A stretch of DNA of 14,022 nucleotides, from contig CALPIR020000043.1 in assembly GCA_943323675.2 (NCBI GenBank), positions 1-14,022 on the forward strand, given 5' to 3'. This DNA comes from Chitinophaga pinensis. Lineage in GTDB: Bacteria > Bacteroidota > Bacteroidia > UKL13-3. The notes under the pieces are model-generated. The model ran no database searches and had not been told where the DNA came from. It was given only the letters and a program-made list of their open reading frames with translations. Within the stretch, counting starts at the first letter, position 1. The number at the start of each line of letters is the position of its first letter. Shown here in pieces: positions 1 through 8,015 of the stretch. The position numbers and the translations under genes were made by a program.

Positions 1-101
1 CACATATGCTGCCTTCATTTTTGATAATGTGCTGTCAGTTGATGTATTTTAATTAATAATATACTTAGAATGGCGGCTACTTTTATTTTATTAACTTTTA
101 A

Positions 102-171
102 CTTATTAGGAGAAGTTTTTTATTGAACGACCCTAGCCTTCTAACATGTTTTTAACTTCTTGACTAATAAG
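102..171. repeat. Imperfect inverted repeat upstream of the TM2 gene
   Basis: The left arm (CTTATTAG at 102-109, AGAAGTT at 111-117) pairs with the right arm (AACTTCT at 154-160, CTAATAAG at 164-171). This gives an 8 + 7 bp stem broken by a small internal loop and closing a 36-nt loop. The loop holds an 8-bp palindrome, AACATGTT, at 143-150. It lies upstream of the candidate promoter of the 265-651 gene, so it would be an operator-like DNA element, or an RNA structure only if transcription starts further upstream. No T-run follows the right arm, so it is not a typical intrinsic terminator. The function is unknown. Confidence 0.35.
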
Positions 172-210
172 GTTATTATGTATAATAAAAGAAAATAGGA
201 GTAACAGGTA

Positions 211-240
211 TTGTTTCATTCATTTTTTATTATAGTTTAG
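211..240 (+). promoter_or_regulatory. Candidate Bacteroidota-type promoter of the TM2 gene
   Basis: TTG at 211-213 is followed after 19 bp by TAGTTTAG at 233-240. This matches the Bacteroidota sigma factor consensus (TTG, about 19 bp, TAnnTTTG) with one mismatch in the -7 element. Transcription would start a few bases downstream, leaving a leader of roughly 15-20 nt before the ATG at 265. No Shine-Dalgarno sequence precedes that ATG, which is common in the phylum. Confidence 0.4.
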
Positions 241-264
241 ATGTTAACATTATTAAACTAAATT

Positions 265-651
265 ATGAAAAAAATTAAATTAGCATTAGTTGCTATTGTG
301 GCAACAATCATCATTACGGGAGGATCAGTTTATGCTTCATTCCCTGTTAAAAACGAGGTTAAAACAACACAAACTACAAACAGTAATTCAACTACGTCAA
401 CTCAAAATGCTGAGTTAAATAAAGTTGAGAAAGCTTTGGTAGAAAAGATTTCAGCTAAGCCTGCTAAAACTCAAGGCGACAACGACATGTTAATTACATT
501 GGTGTTGTGGTTTTTCTTAGGTGCCTTTGCTGCACACAGATGGTACAAAGGTAAACCAGCAGGTTGGAATATATTGTTTATACTAACAGGTGGTGGTTGT
601 GGTATTTGGGCAATAGTTGATTTAGTGAATATCTTAACAGATAACTTCTAA
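265..651 (+). CDS. Small TM2-domain membrane protein with signal peptide
   Basis: This encodes 128 residues. Residues 1-24 form a signal peptide (MKK basic start, hydrophobic core to about 23, cleavage likely after VYA). A Ser/Thr/Asn-rich, probably disordered stretch follows at about 33-50, then a short charged segment to about 72. The C-terminal half is a TM2 domain: hydrophobic helix at about 74-91, the polar turn AAHRWYKGKPAG at 89-100, and a second helix at about 101-124 with the GGCGIWAIVDL signature. TM2 domains form a two-helix membrane hairpin and their biochemical role is poorly defined. The ATG start is supported by the signal peptide and the promoter just upstream. The gene is monocistronic, with a strong terminator 20 bp after its stop. 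The family call is firm; the function is unknown. Confidence 0.88.
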   Translation: MKKIKLALVAIVATIIITGGSVYASFPVKNEVKTTQTTNSNSTTSTQNAELNKVEKALVEKISAKPAKTQGDNDMLITLVLWFFLGAFAAHRWYKGKPAGWNILFILTGGGCGIWAIVDLVNILTDNF

Positions 652-670
652 TCACTATTCTATTATTTAA

Positions 671-706
671 AAAAGGTTGCTTTTGGAAACAGAAGCAACC
701 TTTTTT
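671..706 (+). terminator. Rho-independent terminator after the TM2 gene
   Basis: AAAAGGTTGCTT (671-682) pairs perfectly with AAGCAACCTTTT (693-704) around a 10-nt loop, and T residues continue to 706. The A-run on the left arm means it could also work on the minus strand, but no minus-strand gene ends here. Confidence 0.85.
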
Positions 707-810
707 GTGCCTCATTATCATCATTTTTAATACTTGATAATATTTACTAATATTGAAATACAACTATTTATAATTTACATGGCCCTAATTATAACCTAAC
801 CCATTATTAC

Positions 811-3186
811 TTGCGGTACTTATTACTCATATTGTCAATTGGTTTTTCACTTATAAGCCAAGCTACACATATTGTTGGCGGTGGTTTTGATGTGCAATGG
901 ATATCTGGTAACTCGTATCAAATTACCTTAGTAGTTTACAGAGATTGCACAAGCGAAACCGATTTTAATAAAAACGTGTACATTGGTATTTATGATAAAA
1001 TAACAAACCTGCGTAAGGATTCTTTTGGTATTGCACAAGGTCAAGTATCTAAAATAAATCCATCGTTTGCTCAATGTATTACTGCGGTTCCGGGTTGCAC
1101 AGAAAAAGCCATTTATACCAGAATAATCACTTTATCGCCAAACAGGTACAACAACACTGCTGGATATTACATCAGTTGGGAACGCTGTTGTAGAAATGCA
1201 ATCATACAAAACATTCAATCCCCTGGCGATGCAAGTATGGCTTTTTATGCAGAAATTCCTTCTCCTGCAATCTACATCAACTCAACACCTAAGTTGGCTG
1301 TTAATCCGTTTACCGTTTTGTGTGTAGATAATTTATTCTCTTACAACATCACCTATACAGATGCTGATGGAGATTCTTTAAGCTACGAATTAATTACTCC
1401 CGTAAACGGAACGTTAACTAAAGATAATCCCAATGACGACCAATTTAATAACCGCCCGATTTTAAACCCTGGTCCGTATATTCCTGTAACTTGGTTGCCT
1501 GGTTTTTCATCTGATGCAGAAATACAGGGCAACCCTCCGCTTAGTATTCATGTTCGCTCAGGTCAACTCAATATCAAACCCTCTCAGGCAGGCGTTTTTG
1601 TGGTAGGCCTTAAGGTTACCGAATTCCGCAATGGGGTGGCTATTGGTTTGGTGCACCTCGAATTGCAATTTTTGGTGGTTAATTGTTTATCCAATACTTT
1701 TCCTACTGTTAAGCTTTATCAAAACGGTAATCAATTAAATGTAGATACATTATTTGTAACCATACCCAACGAAATAAAATTTGGCATTGAGGTGTTTGAT
1801 GCCGACTCCATTGATACGATTTATGTAACTACTAATATTGATAGCCTAGAGTATACAACGGTTGGATTAAACACCACAAGAACTGTAAACGCGGCTACTT
1901 ACAATTGGTCGTGGCAAAGCCATTGCGGACTTAACAATAATCCATTACATAAATTTATCGTTACGGTTAAAGACAAAGGCTGCCCAATACCCAAAACCAC
2001 CCAACGTGTATTTTATATAAAAGCACTACCCATGCCAACACACCCGCAAACAGATGTGCTGTGTATTGAGTTGCAGAACAACCAATCTTGTATTGTTTAC
2101 TTTGGCGATTCGGCCAGGTATAAGCCTTATTTTAAATGTTATAATATTTATCGGGCCGATGGTGACAATAATTTTAAGATAATTGACTCGATATTTGATA
2201 GAAGCAGTAATGCGTTTAATGATATGTTAACGCCAAATTATGGCGTTACCAATTACCGTTATTTTATTAGGGTAGAAAATGAATGTGGTTTTGAAGGCCT
2301 TTCATCAGATACATTGGGCACGTTTGATCAATTGAAAATGTTACCAGATAAACAATATCTGTATAACGTAACTGTTAAAGATGATCAAGTACATTTAACC
2401 TGGAATCAAACCAAAGAATTAGATTTTGCCCGATACTTTTTATGGAAAGGCTATCGCAACCAAAAACCTGAAGAGTTTGTAATGGAACTTGATTTTTTAA
2501 AACAAACCGATACCGTTTATCTTGACCAAAATGTACAAGTTAATGATACATCTCATTGCTACTACATCATTATGCTTGATACTTGTGGCAATTATGGCCC
2601 AGCGGGTAAAATATTTTGTACAACATTGTTACGCGGTTCATCCAAGTATTTCGAAAATACGTTGGGCTGGCAAAAATTTGTTTCTGCTGATGATTACCCT
2701 GTAAATTTTGACTTGGGTAGGTATGCCCCAATGTCAACTGTTAGAAATCTTGTTGGGTTGTATAATGAAACCACCCTCAATGCAGTGGATGATAATTTTA
2801 ACACGGATGATGGCCGTTATACTTATGAAATAGATGTTTTTCATCAACCCATTGGATGGCCTGGAACAATAGCGCGTAGTAGGTCCAATAAAGTTTCGTT
2901 AGAACAAAAACCTTATGTATTTGTACCCAATGCATTTTCACCCAATAATGATGGAGTAAACGACTCTTGGCTGATAAAAGATGTATTTGTTAAAGACTAC
3001 ATATTGAAGGTTTATGATAGATGGGGTAGGTTAGTTTTTGAAACCCTTGATAAGAATAAACAATGGGACGGAAAAGATCTAGAAGGTAATGCTGCGCCAA
3101 GTGATGTTTACGTGTTTGTTTTAACATACACCGGTTGGCGTGGTGAGTTTGGTAATGAAAAAGGTAATGTTACCATCATCAGGTAA
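811..3186 (+). CDS. Secreted T9SS cargo, type B (gliding-motility-associated) C-terminal domain
   Basis: This encodes 791 residues if translation starts at TTG 811. That start gives a good signal peptide (MRYLLLILSIGFSLISQA, cleaved near residue 18), and there is no in-frame ATG between the upstream stop at 754-756 and this point. The mature N-terminus THIVGGGF...YRDC is the opening seen in many large Bacteroidota surface proteins. Residues about 165-290 look like an Ig- or cadherin-like beta domain (TYTDADGDSLSYEL). Residues about 410-605 look like two fibronectin-III-like units (CYNIYRAD at 443-450; VHLTW at 527-531). Residues 702-791 are the CHU_C/TIGR04131-type sorting domain: FVPNAFSPNNDGVND, then KVYDRWGRLVFE, W-DGK and the terminal VTIIR. 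Such proteins are exported by Sec, then by the T9SS, and end up on the cell surface or outside. Cysteines are frequent, so disulfides are likely. The actual binding or adhesive role cannot be told from the sequence. Confidence 0.85.
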   Translation: MRYLLLILSIGFSLISQATHIVGGGFDVQWISGNSYQITLVVYRDCTSETDFNKNVYIGIYDKITNLRKDSFGIAQGQVSKINPSFAQCITAVPGCTEKAIYTRIITLSPNRYNNTAGYYISWERCCRNAIIQNIQSPGDASMAFYAEIPSPAIYINSTPKLAVNPFTVLCVDNLFSYNITYTDADGDSLSYELITPVNGTLTKDNPNDDQFNNRPILNPGPYIPVTWLPGFSSDAEIQGNPPLSIHVRSGQLNIKPSQAGVFVVGLKVTEFRNGVAIGLVHLELQFLVVNCLSNTFPTVKLYQNGNQLNVDTLFVTIPNEIKFGIEVFDADSIDTIYVTTNIDSLEYTTVGLNTTRTVNAATYNWSWQSHCGLNNNPLHKFIVTVKDKGCPIPKTTQRVFYIKALPMPTHPQTDVLCIELQNNQSCIVYFGDSARYKPYFKCYNIYRADGDNNFKIIDSIFDRSSNAFNDMLTPNYGVTNYRYFIRVENECGFEGLSSDTLGTFDQLKMLPDKQYLYNVTVKDDQVHLTWNQTKELDFARYFLWKGYRNQKPEEFVMELDFLKQTDTVYLDQNVQVNDTSHCYYIIMLDTCGNYGPAGKIFCTTLLRGSSKYFENTLGWQKFVSADDYPVNFDLGRYAPMSTVRNLVGLYNETTLNAVDDNFNTDDGRYTYEIDVFHQPIGWPGTIARSRSNKVSLEQKPYVFVPNAFSPNNDGVNDSWLIKDVFVKDYILKVYDRWGRLVFETLDKNKQWDGKDLEGNAAPSDVYVFVLTYTGWRGEFGNEKGNVTIIR

Positions 3187-3236
3187 TTAATGCAAATGGT
3201 GATTCAATTATCTTTTGCTAGTTCAATGTGAAATGA

Positions 3237-3270
3237 AAAGGCTGCCTCCATCAAAATAGAAACAGCCTTT
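3237..3270. terminator. Bidirectional terminator between convergent genes
   Basis: AAAGGCTG (3237-3244) pairs with CAGCCTTT (3263-3270) around an 18-nt loop. T-rich sequence follows on the plus strand (TATGTTTTAT). The minus strand also reads into T-rich sequence (TTTTCATTT). It sits between the 791-residue cargo gene (plus) and tex (minus), so it could end both. The long loop lowers confidence a little. Confidence 0.65.
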
Positions 3271-3276
3271 TATGTT

Positions 3277-5409
3277 TTATAAACCCAATTTCATGGTTAA
3301 GCTAATGCGCTTTCGGGCCATATCTACTTCTACCACTTTTACTTTCACATGTTGCTGTAATTTTACCACTTCATTGGGGTCGCTAACAAACTTATCAGCC
3401 AATTGAGATACGTGCACCAATCCATCTTGTTTAACACCCACATCTACAAAGCAACCAAAGTTGGTAATGTTGGTTACAATACCTGGTAAAATCATTCCAG
3501 GTGTTAGGTCTTCTGGTTTTTTTACATCAGCAAATTCAAATTGTTTAAGTTGTTCGCGTGGGTCGCGCCCAGGCTTGGCCAATTCTTTTAAAATATCGTT
3601 AATGGTTAATAAACCTGCGGTTTCTGTAACATATTTTTGGGCGGATATTTTTTTACGCAACTCGGCATCTTTAATTAAATCTTCAACCTTACTGCCTAAA
3701 TCTTTTGCCATAGCCTCTACAATGCCATAACTTTCTGGATGCACTGCGCTATTGTCTAAAATATTTTTAGCGTTTGGTATGCGTAAAAATCCTGCACATT
3801 GTTCAAAAGCTTTATCGCCTAAACGGGCTACTTTTTTCAAATCTTTACGCGATTTAAATGCACCATTTTCGTTGCGGTAATTAATAATGTTTTGTGCCAA
3901 TTGTGGACCTAATCCCGACACATAAGTTAGTAAACTTTTACTTGCCGTATTTAAATTAACACCAACTACATTCACACAACTTTCAACAATGGTATCTAAA
4001 CTCTTTTTTAACTTATTTTGGTCAACATCATGTTGGTATTGCCCTACACCAATAGATTTCGGGTCAATTTTAACCAACTCGGCAAGCGGGTCGCTTAGTC
4101 TTCTTCCAATAGAAACAGCACCTCTAACCGTAACGTCTTTATCTGGAAATTCTTCTCTAGCAATTTCGGATGCAGAGTATACAGATGCACCATTTTCGCT
4201 CACCACATAAATTTCTACTGGGTTAGAAAATGTAATGCTGCGCACTAAATCTTCAGTCTCTCTACCTGCTGTTCCGTTACCAATAGATATGGCTTGGATG
4301 TTGTGTTTTTTTACCATGGCGTGTATGGTACTAAAAGCACCATTTAAGTCGTTTTTAGGTTGATGAGGATAGATTACATCATCATCTAACAACTTACCTT
4401 CTTCATTTAAACAAACCACTTTACAACCGCTGCGGTATCCTGGATCTATGCCCATAATGCGTTTACTTCCCAATGGAGCTGATAACAACAATTGTCTGAG
4501 GTTTTCTGTAAACACCCTAATGGCTTCATCATCGGCACGTTGTTTGGCAATGTTGCGAAACTCGTTTTCCATACTTGGTCCTAGCAGGCGCTCATAACAA
4601 TCTTCAATTGCTTCAGCAAGGTGGCCGCTGGCTTGGTTATTTTTTTTGATGTAAAGTTTATCTAATTTTTCCAGTGCAACATCAACTTCAGGTTCAATTT
4701 TTACTTTCAAAAAACCTTCATCTTCACCTCTAAATACTGCCAATACACGGTGTGAAGGGCACTTTTTCAACTGCTCAGTAAAATCAAAATAATCGCTAAA
4801 CTTGATGGCTTCTTCCTTTTTACTTTTGTATACAGTAGAGATGATATAGGCATTTTTTTCATACTCATTACGAATCACGGCACGCGCCATTTCATTTTCG
4901 TTAATCACCTCAGCAATAATATCGCGTGCACCCTCTAAAGCTGCATCTTCGTCTTTAACTTCATCAGTAAGGTACTTTGCGGCTTCTGTAAATACATCGC
5001 TATTGGGTTCATTTAAAAGCCACATAGCTAAAGGCTCTAAACCGCGCTCGCGTGCTGCTGTAGCTCGGGTTTTACGTTTAGGTTTATAGGGTAAGTAAAT
5101 ATCTTCTAAGATATTAGCATCCCAACAATCCTCAATACGTGAGCGCAATTCATCAGTAAGTTTACCTTGTTCTTCAATAGTATGTAATATTGAAAATTTA
5201 CGTGTTTCCATATCACGCAGTTTTTCAATTCCAATTTTTATACGTTCAATATCTACTTCATCAAGGTTTCCAGTAGCTTCTTTCCTGTACCTAGATATAA
5301 AAGGAATGGTACCTCCACCATCTAATAAATTAATAGTGGCCCTAATTTGGCTTATACCAATATTTAGTTTTGATGCGAGTATAGGAATAGTAATATTTAA
5401 GTCGTGCAT
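3277..5409 (-). CDS. tex: Tex family RNA-binding transcription accessory protein
   Basis: This encodes 710 residues, slightly shorter than proteobacterial Tex (about 770-785). Residues 1-200 form the helical N-terminal Tex region, with the typical TIPFISRYRKEATGNLDE signature at 34-51 and ILEDIYLPYKPKRKTRA at 100-116. The YqgF/RNase H-like domain spans about 317-440 (GIDPGYRSGCK at 320-330, SIGNGTAGRETE at 375-386). Helix-hairpin-helix motifs lie at about 486-545 (LNTASKSLLTYVSGLGPQLA). The S1 RNA-binding domain is at about 637-707 (GMILPGIVTNITNFGCFVDVG, GLVHVSQL). Tex is a cytoplasmic nucleic-acid-binding protein that associates with transcription complexes and influences expression and stress tolerance in several bacteria. 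The start ATG is followed by the conserved family N-terminus. The gene stands alone and converges on the cargo gene to its left. Its start codon lies in one arm of an inverted repeat. Confidence 0.95.
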   Translation of the reverse strand: MHDLNITIPILASKLNIGISQIRATINLLDGGGTIPFISRYRKEATGNLDEVDIERIKIGIEKLRDMETRKFSILHTIEEQGKLTDELRSRIEDCWDANILEDIYLPYKPKRKTRATAARERGLEPLAMWLLNEPNSDVFTEAAKYLTDEVKDEDAALEGARDIIAEVINENEMARAVIRNEYEKNAYIISTVYKSKKEEAIKFSDYFDFTEQLKKCPSHRVLAVFRGEDEGFLKVKIEPEVDVALEKLDKLYIKKNNQASGHLAEAIEDCYERLLGPSMENEFRNIAKQRADDEAIRVFTENLRQLLLSAPLGSKRIMGIDPGYRSGCKVVCLNEEGKLLDDDVIYPHQPKNDLNGAFSTIHAMVKKHNIQAISIGNGTAGRETEDLVRSITFSNPVEIYVVSENGASVYSASEIAREEFPDKDVTVRGAVSIGRRLSDPLAELVKIDPKSIGVGQYQHDVDQNKLKKSLDTIVESCVNVVGVNLNTASKSLLTYVSGLGPQLAQNIINYRNENGAFKSRKDLKKVARLGDKAFEQCAGFLRIPNAKNILDNSAVHPESYGIVEAMAKDLGSKVEDLIKDAELRKKISAQKYVTETAGLLTINDILKELAKPGRDPREQLKQFEFADVKKPEDLTPGMILPGIVTNITNFGCFVDVGVKQDGLVHVSQLADKFVSDPNEVVKLQQHVKVKVVEVDMARKRISLTMKLGL

Positions 5410-5451
5410 AGCTTACAATAATAGGCAAGCTTAATGAGTGGTTATGCACGA
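5402..5451. repeat. Inverted repeat spanning the tex start
   Basis: TCGTGCATA (5402-5410) and TATGCACGA (5443-5451) are perfect 9-bp inverted arms 32 bp apart. A nested GCTT (5411-5414)/AAGC (5427-5430) pair extends the left arm. The left arm contains the tex ATG (minus strand, 5409-5407). A weak -7-like TATTATTG lies between the arms on the minus strand (5416-5423). It could act as an operator around the tex promoter or as an mRNA hairpin masking the start codon. Chance is possible. Confidence 0.3.
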
Positions 5452-5518
5452 TATTTTAACAAATGAGGGTATGGTTTTTTGCTTTCTGGTTAAAAAGATT
5501 TTTAGTTGATGTAAGCGC

Positions 5519-5552
5519 AAAAAAAACGCCCAACCGATTTAACGGTTGGGCG
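5519..5552 (-). terminator. Intrinsic terminator of the minus-strand T9SS cargo unit
   Basis: CGCCCAACCG (5527-5536) and CGGTTGGGCG (5543-5552) form a perfect 10-bp GC-rich stem with a 6-nt loop (ATTTAA). On the minus strand it is followed by eight T residues (plus-strand A-run 5519-5526). It lies 24 bp past the stop codon of the 803-residue protein gene. A shorter T5 run on the plus side might give weak activity in the other direction. Confidence 0.92.
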
Positions 5553-5576
5553 GCTTTTTGTTATAAATATGTTATA

Positions 5577-7988
5577 TTATTTACCTGTTACCACAAACTT
5601 AACGCTGTGTGTTCCTTGGGCATTTTTCATCACCAAGAAATATACACCATTGTTAAAGTTATTGATGTTGATGGTTTCGTTTACGTTTTTATCGTTGTAA
5701 GTACGTGTTAACATTTCTCTTCCAATCATATCGTATACGGCAATATTTAATGGCAAAGTTTTAACATCAGTAGCACTGATGGTGATCACATCTTTAGCAG
5801 GATTAGGGTATATGCTAATGTTTGCTGCAACCACATCATTACGTTCTAAGCCGGTGTTAGGGGTGTCTTTAACGATAACGGTGCGGGTTGCCATGGCCAT
5901 ATTGCCACAAAAATCGCTTACCGAGTAGGTTACCGTGTAAGAGCCCATTGCTGCTGTATTAACTGTACCATCCGTGATGATGTAAGAAGTTAAGTTACCG
6001 TCTTTGTTATCTGATGCTGTAAGATTTGGATGCGTGTACGCTCCCGATCCAACAAATACAGTATCTGTAGCAGGCACTATAATGCTTGGTTTAACGGTGT
6101 CCATATTGCATAATCCTAAATCGCTTAAGTTACGAGGGATTAATTTAAAGTTAGAGAAACTGAAAGTCATTGGGCCTTGAGCGTAAGTTAAAAATTGACC
6201 TTTAACTAAAGTTCTGTTTAAGTTCAAAATTGAACTGTTTAAATCATCAACACGTAAACCATTTGTTTTGGTTGAATCAATATTAATTACAAATTCTCCA
6301 AAGTTATCTCCATTTGCATTTGAATCTGCATTTAAGTTAACAACAAAAGTAGAATCCCATTTAACCAAAACACCTTCCCAAGGGCGAGCAAAGCGAATAT
6401 TATTTAAACGGAATGAATCTATCGGTAAATTCATTTCGAATACAGGCATTACCGCTTTACTTTTAATAACTGAACCAGTTAAATTATATAGCGTGGTTAC
6501 ATTAAAGTTTTCAGTAACACGAGCTGCGGTGATTTCTACAGAGTCACCAATTTTCCAATTGTTATTACCTACACTATTCTGAATAAAAATGGCCGAATTA
6601 GGACCTTGTCCATCTTGAATGATGGTTTGATTATTCATATTGGTTGCTGTTACTACACCGTGCACGTTTATACCGATTAATGAATCTCCATTCCAAACGG
6701 TAGCTCCATTGGCGGGGTTGGGCGCAAATTGTAATTCTCTGATGTTTTTAATACCATCAGCTGTTACATAATAAAGAGACCCATTTGCTAAAGTATCTGG
6801 AACTACAGTTGATAAATTACGTCCATCAACAACTTTGATGTAGTATTTAACTAATGTATTTGCTGGGTACGGAGGAATTCTACCGCTCCATTTGTCTGAA
6901 GTAGCTTCCTTAATCATGTCAACATTGTTAAAAGTTAAAGAGTCTTTATGAGCGTAGTATAGCTTAGCTGTTGTTATTGCAGTGTCAGCTAAAATTGTAG
7001 CTGAAATAGTAACAGAATCAATTTGTGTTACTATTGATGGAATACGTGAACGTAATCCGATACTCGGAGGGCAAATATTACATGGGCCGATATCACTTGG
7101 TGAAAGAGGTGAGATGCCATAACGGCTAACACCACCGATTGTATATTCAGTTATTATACCCCTTATGTAGGTTAAACCTGTACCAAATGCTGGTGGTATA
7201 AAGTTATTTGCAATTTTAGGTACAGTGTCTTCGTTGTCATCATTACGGAAATATGCTGAAAAATCGCGCACATCTAGTTGGTTACCTGCATTGTCTTGTA
7301 TAGCCCAATTCCAGCGCGTACCACCAAATGGAGTAACACCAACAACCCTTACATCTCTGATTTCAACTAATACGCCTTCCCATTTTTCACCAGTAGCCTT
7401 TTTTTGAAGCCATGTTCCTGCTGTAGGGTTGCCTGTCATTAATGAATCAGCTGAGATTACAGTATATACTGGTTGGTAGGTATTTAAGTCAACTTGCTCA
7501 ACCGCATTACTAAAGTTGGCATTGTTTCTTATTACGTTCATCTGTGTTTCACCCTGAAAAGCAGCGAATTTTGCGGTAACGCGCACTTTATAACCAGCAA
7601 CCATGTTTTCGTAAAATTTGGTTTCTGTGATAAAATTCGCAAGTGTAGGGCGACCTGCAGCTGGGGTTGTGGTGTGATCGCACATAACTAATACACCACT
7701 CCATGGTCCACCTCCCTCACGCTGAACGTATGCCGCTTTTCTGTTTGTTGATAAGCCATAAGTTCTTGGACTTGATACTACGATACCATCAAAACGTGCT
7801 GTATCTCTGTATGTCGGATTAACGAAAGTTGGATTGATGTAGTCAGGCAAATCAACTGCAGGCGTTGCTGTTAATTTACTTTGACTTACAAACTGTACCG
7901 TATCAATTGGGATAATTGGATAAGGATTTTGTGCATTAATCGAAATTGTTGCTGCCAACATCGCGATAGCGAGTAATTGTTTTTTCAT
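5577..7988 (-). CDS. Secreted T9SS cargo, type A domain, with duplicated OB-like modules and an Ig-like domain
   Basis: This encodes 803 residues. The signal peptide is at 1-20 (MKKQLLAIAMLAATISINAQ). The body holds a two-part module present twice. Copy 1 is at about 65-304 and copy 2 at about 437-628. Each second part opens with WEGVLV (203-208; 537-542) and ends with SPSDIGPCN (296-304) or NLSDLGLCN (620-628). A third related PWSGVLV is at 95-101. The strand pattern G-V-V...YVQ/IIQDGQG suggests OB-fold-like barrels, as seen in some secreted nucleases and polymer-binding proteins, but no catalytic motif is visible. A beta-sandwich-like linker occupies about 305-415. Residues about 634-708 resemble a DUF5011/HYR immunoglobulin-like domain (TASDNKDGNLTSYI, GSYTVTYSVSDFCGN). 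The type A T9SS sorting domain is at about 724-803 (ISIYPNPAKDVITI, VYDMIGRE, NGVYFLVM, terminal VKFVVTGK). It lies 27 bp after the 700-residue cargo gene, with no terminator between them, so the two are probably cotranscribed. The ligand or substrate is unknown. Confidence 0.85.
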   Translation of the reverse strand: MKKQLLAIAMLAATISINAQNPYPIIPIDTVQFVSQSKLTATPAVDLPDYINPTFVNPTYRDTARFDGIVVSSPRTYGLSTNRKAAYVQREGGGPWSGVLVMCDHTTTPAAGRPTLANFITETKFYENMVAGYKVRVTAKFAAFQGETQMNVIRNNANFSNAVEQVDLNTYQPVYTVISADSLMTGNPTAGTWLQKKATGEKWEGVLVEIRDVRVVGVTPFGGTRWNWAIQDNAGNQLDVRDFSAYFRNDDNEDTVPKIANNFIPPAFGTGLTYIRGIITEYTIGGVSRYGISPLSPSDIGPCNICPPSIGLRSRIPSIVTQIDSVTISATILADTAITTAKLYYAHKDSLTFNNVDMIKEATSDKWSGRIPPYPANTLVKYYIKVVDGRNLSTVVPDTLANGSLYYVTADGIKNIRELQFAPNPANGATVWNGDSLIGINVHGVVTATNMNNQTIIQDGQGPNSAIFIQNSVGNNNWKIGDSVEITAARVTENFNVTTLYNLTGSVIKSKAVMPVFEMNLPIDSFRLNNIRFARPWEGVLVKWDSTFVVNLNADSNANGDNFGEFVINIDSTKTNGLRVDDLNSSILNLNRTLVKGQFLTYAQGPMTFSFSNFKLIPRNLSDLGLCNMDTVKPSIIVPATDTVFVGSGAYTHPNLTASDNKDGNLTSYIITDGTVNTAAMGSYTVTYSVSDFCGNMAMATRTVIVKDTPNTGLERNDVVAANISIYPNPAKDVITISATDVKTLPLNIAVYDMIGREMLTRTYNDKNVNETININNFNNGVYFLVMKNAQGTHSVKFVVTGK

Positions 7989-8015
7989 ATGATTACTTGT
8001 GTGTTATAATTGTTT

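Noticed and set aside
1..52. Possible end of a plus-strand gene (frame 2, stop at 50-52) or start of a minus-strand gene (ATG at 18, reading MKAAYV)
   Set aside because: Both readings are plausible, but only 6-16 residues are visible and they exclude each other. There is not enough sequence to support either.
779..799. Six-codon ORF (MALIIT) just upstream of the TTG-started cargo gene
   Set aside because: It is too short to distinguish from chance, and there is no attenuator-like structure around it.
2522..2704. Plus-strand 60-residue ORF inside the 791-residue cargo gene
   Set aside because: It is out of frame within a well-supported coding sequence and has no initiation signal or recognisable domain.
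5463..5711. Plus-strand 82-residue ORF
   Set aside because: It runs through the terminator hairpin and antisense to the well-supported 803-residue gene. Its composition is not protein-like.
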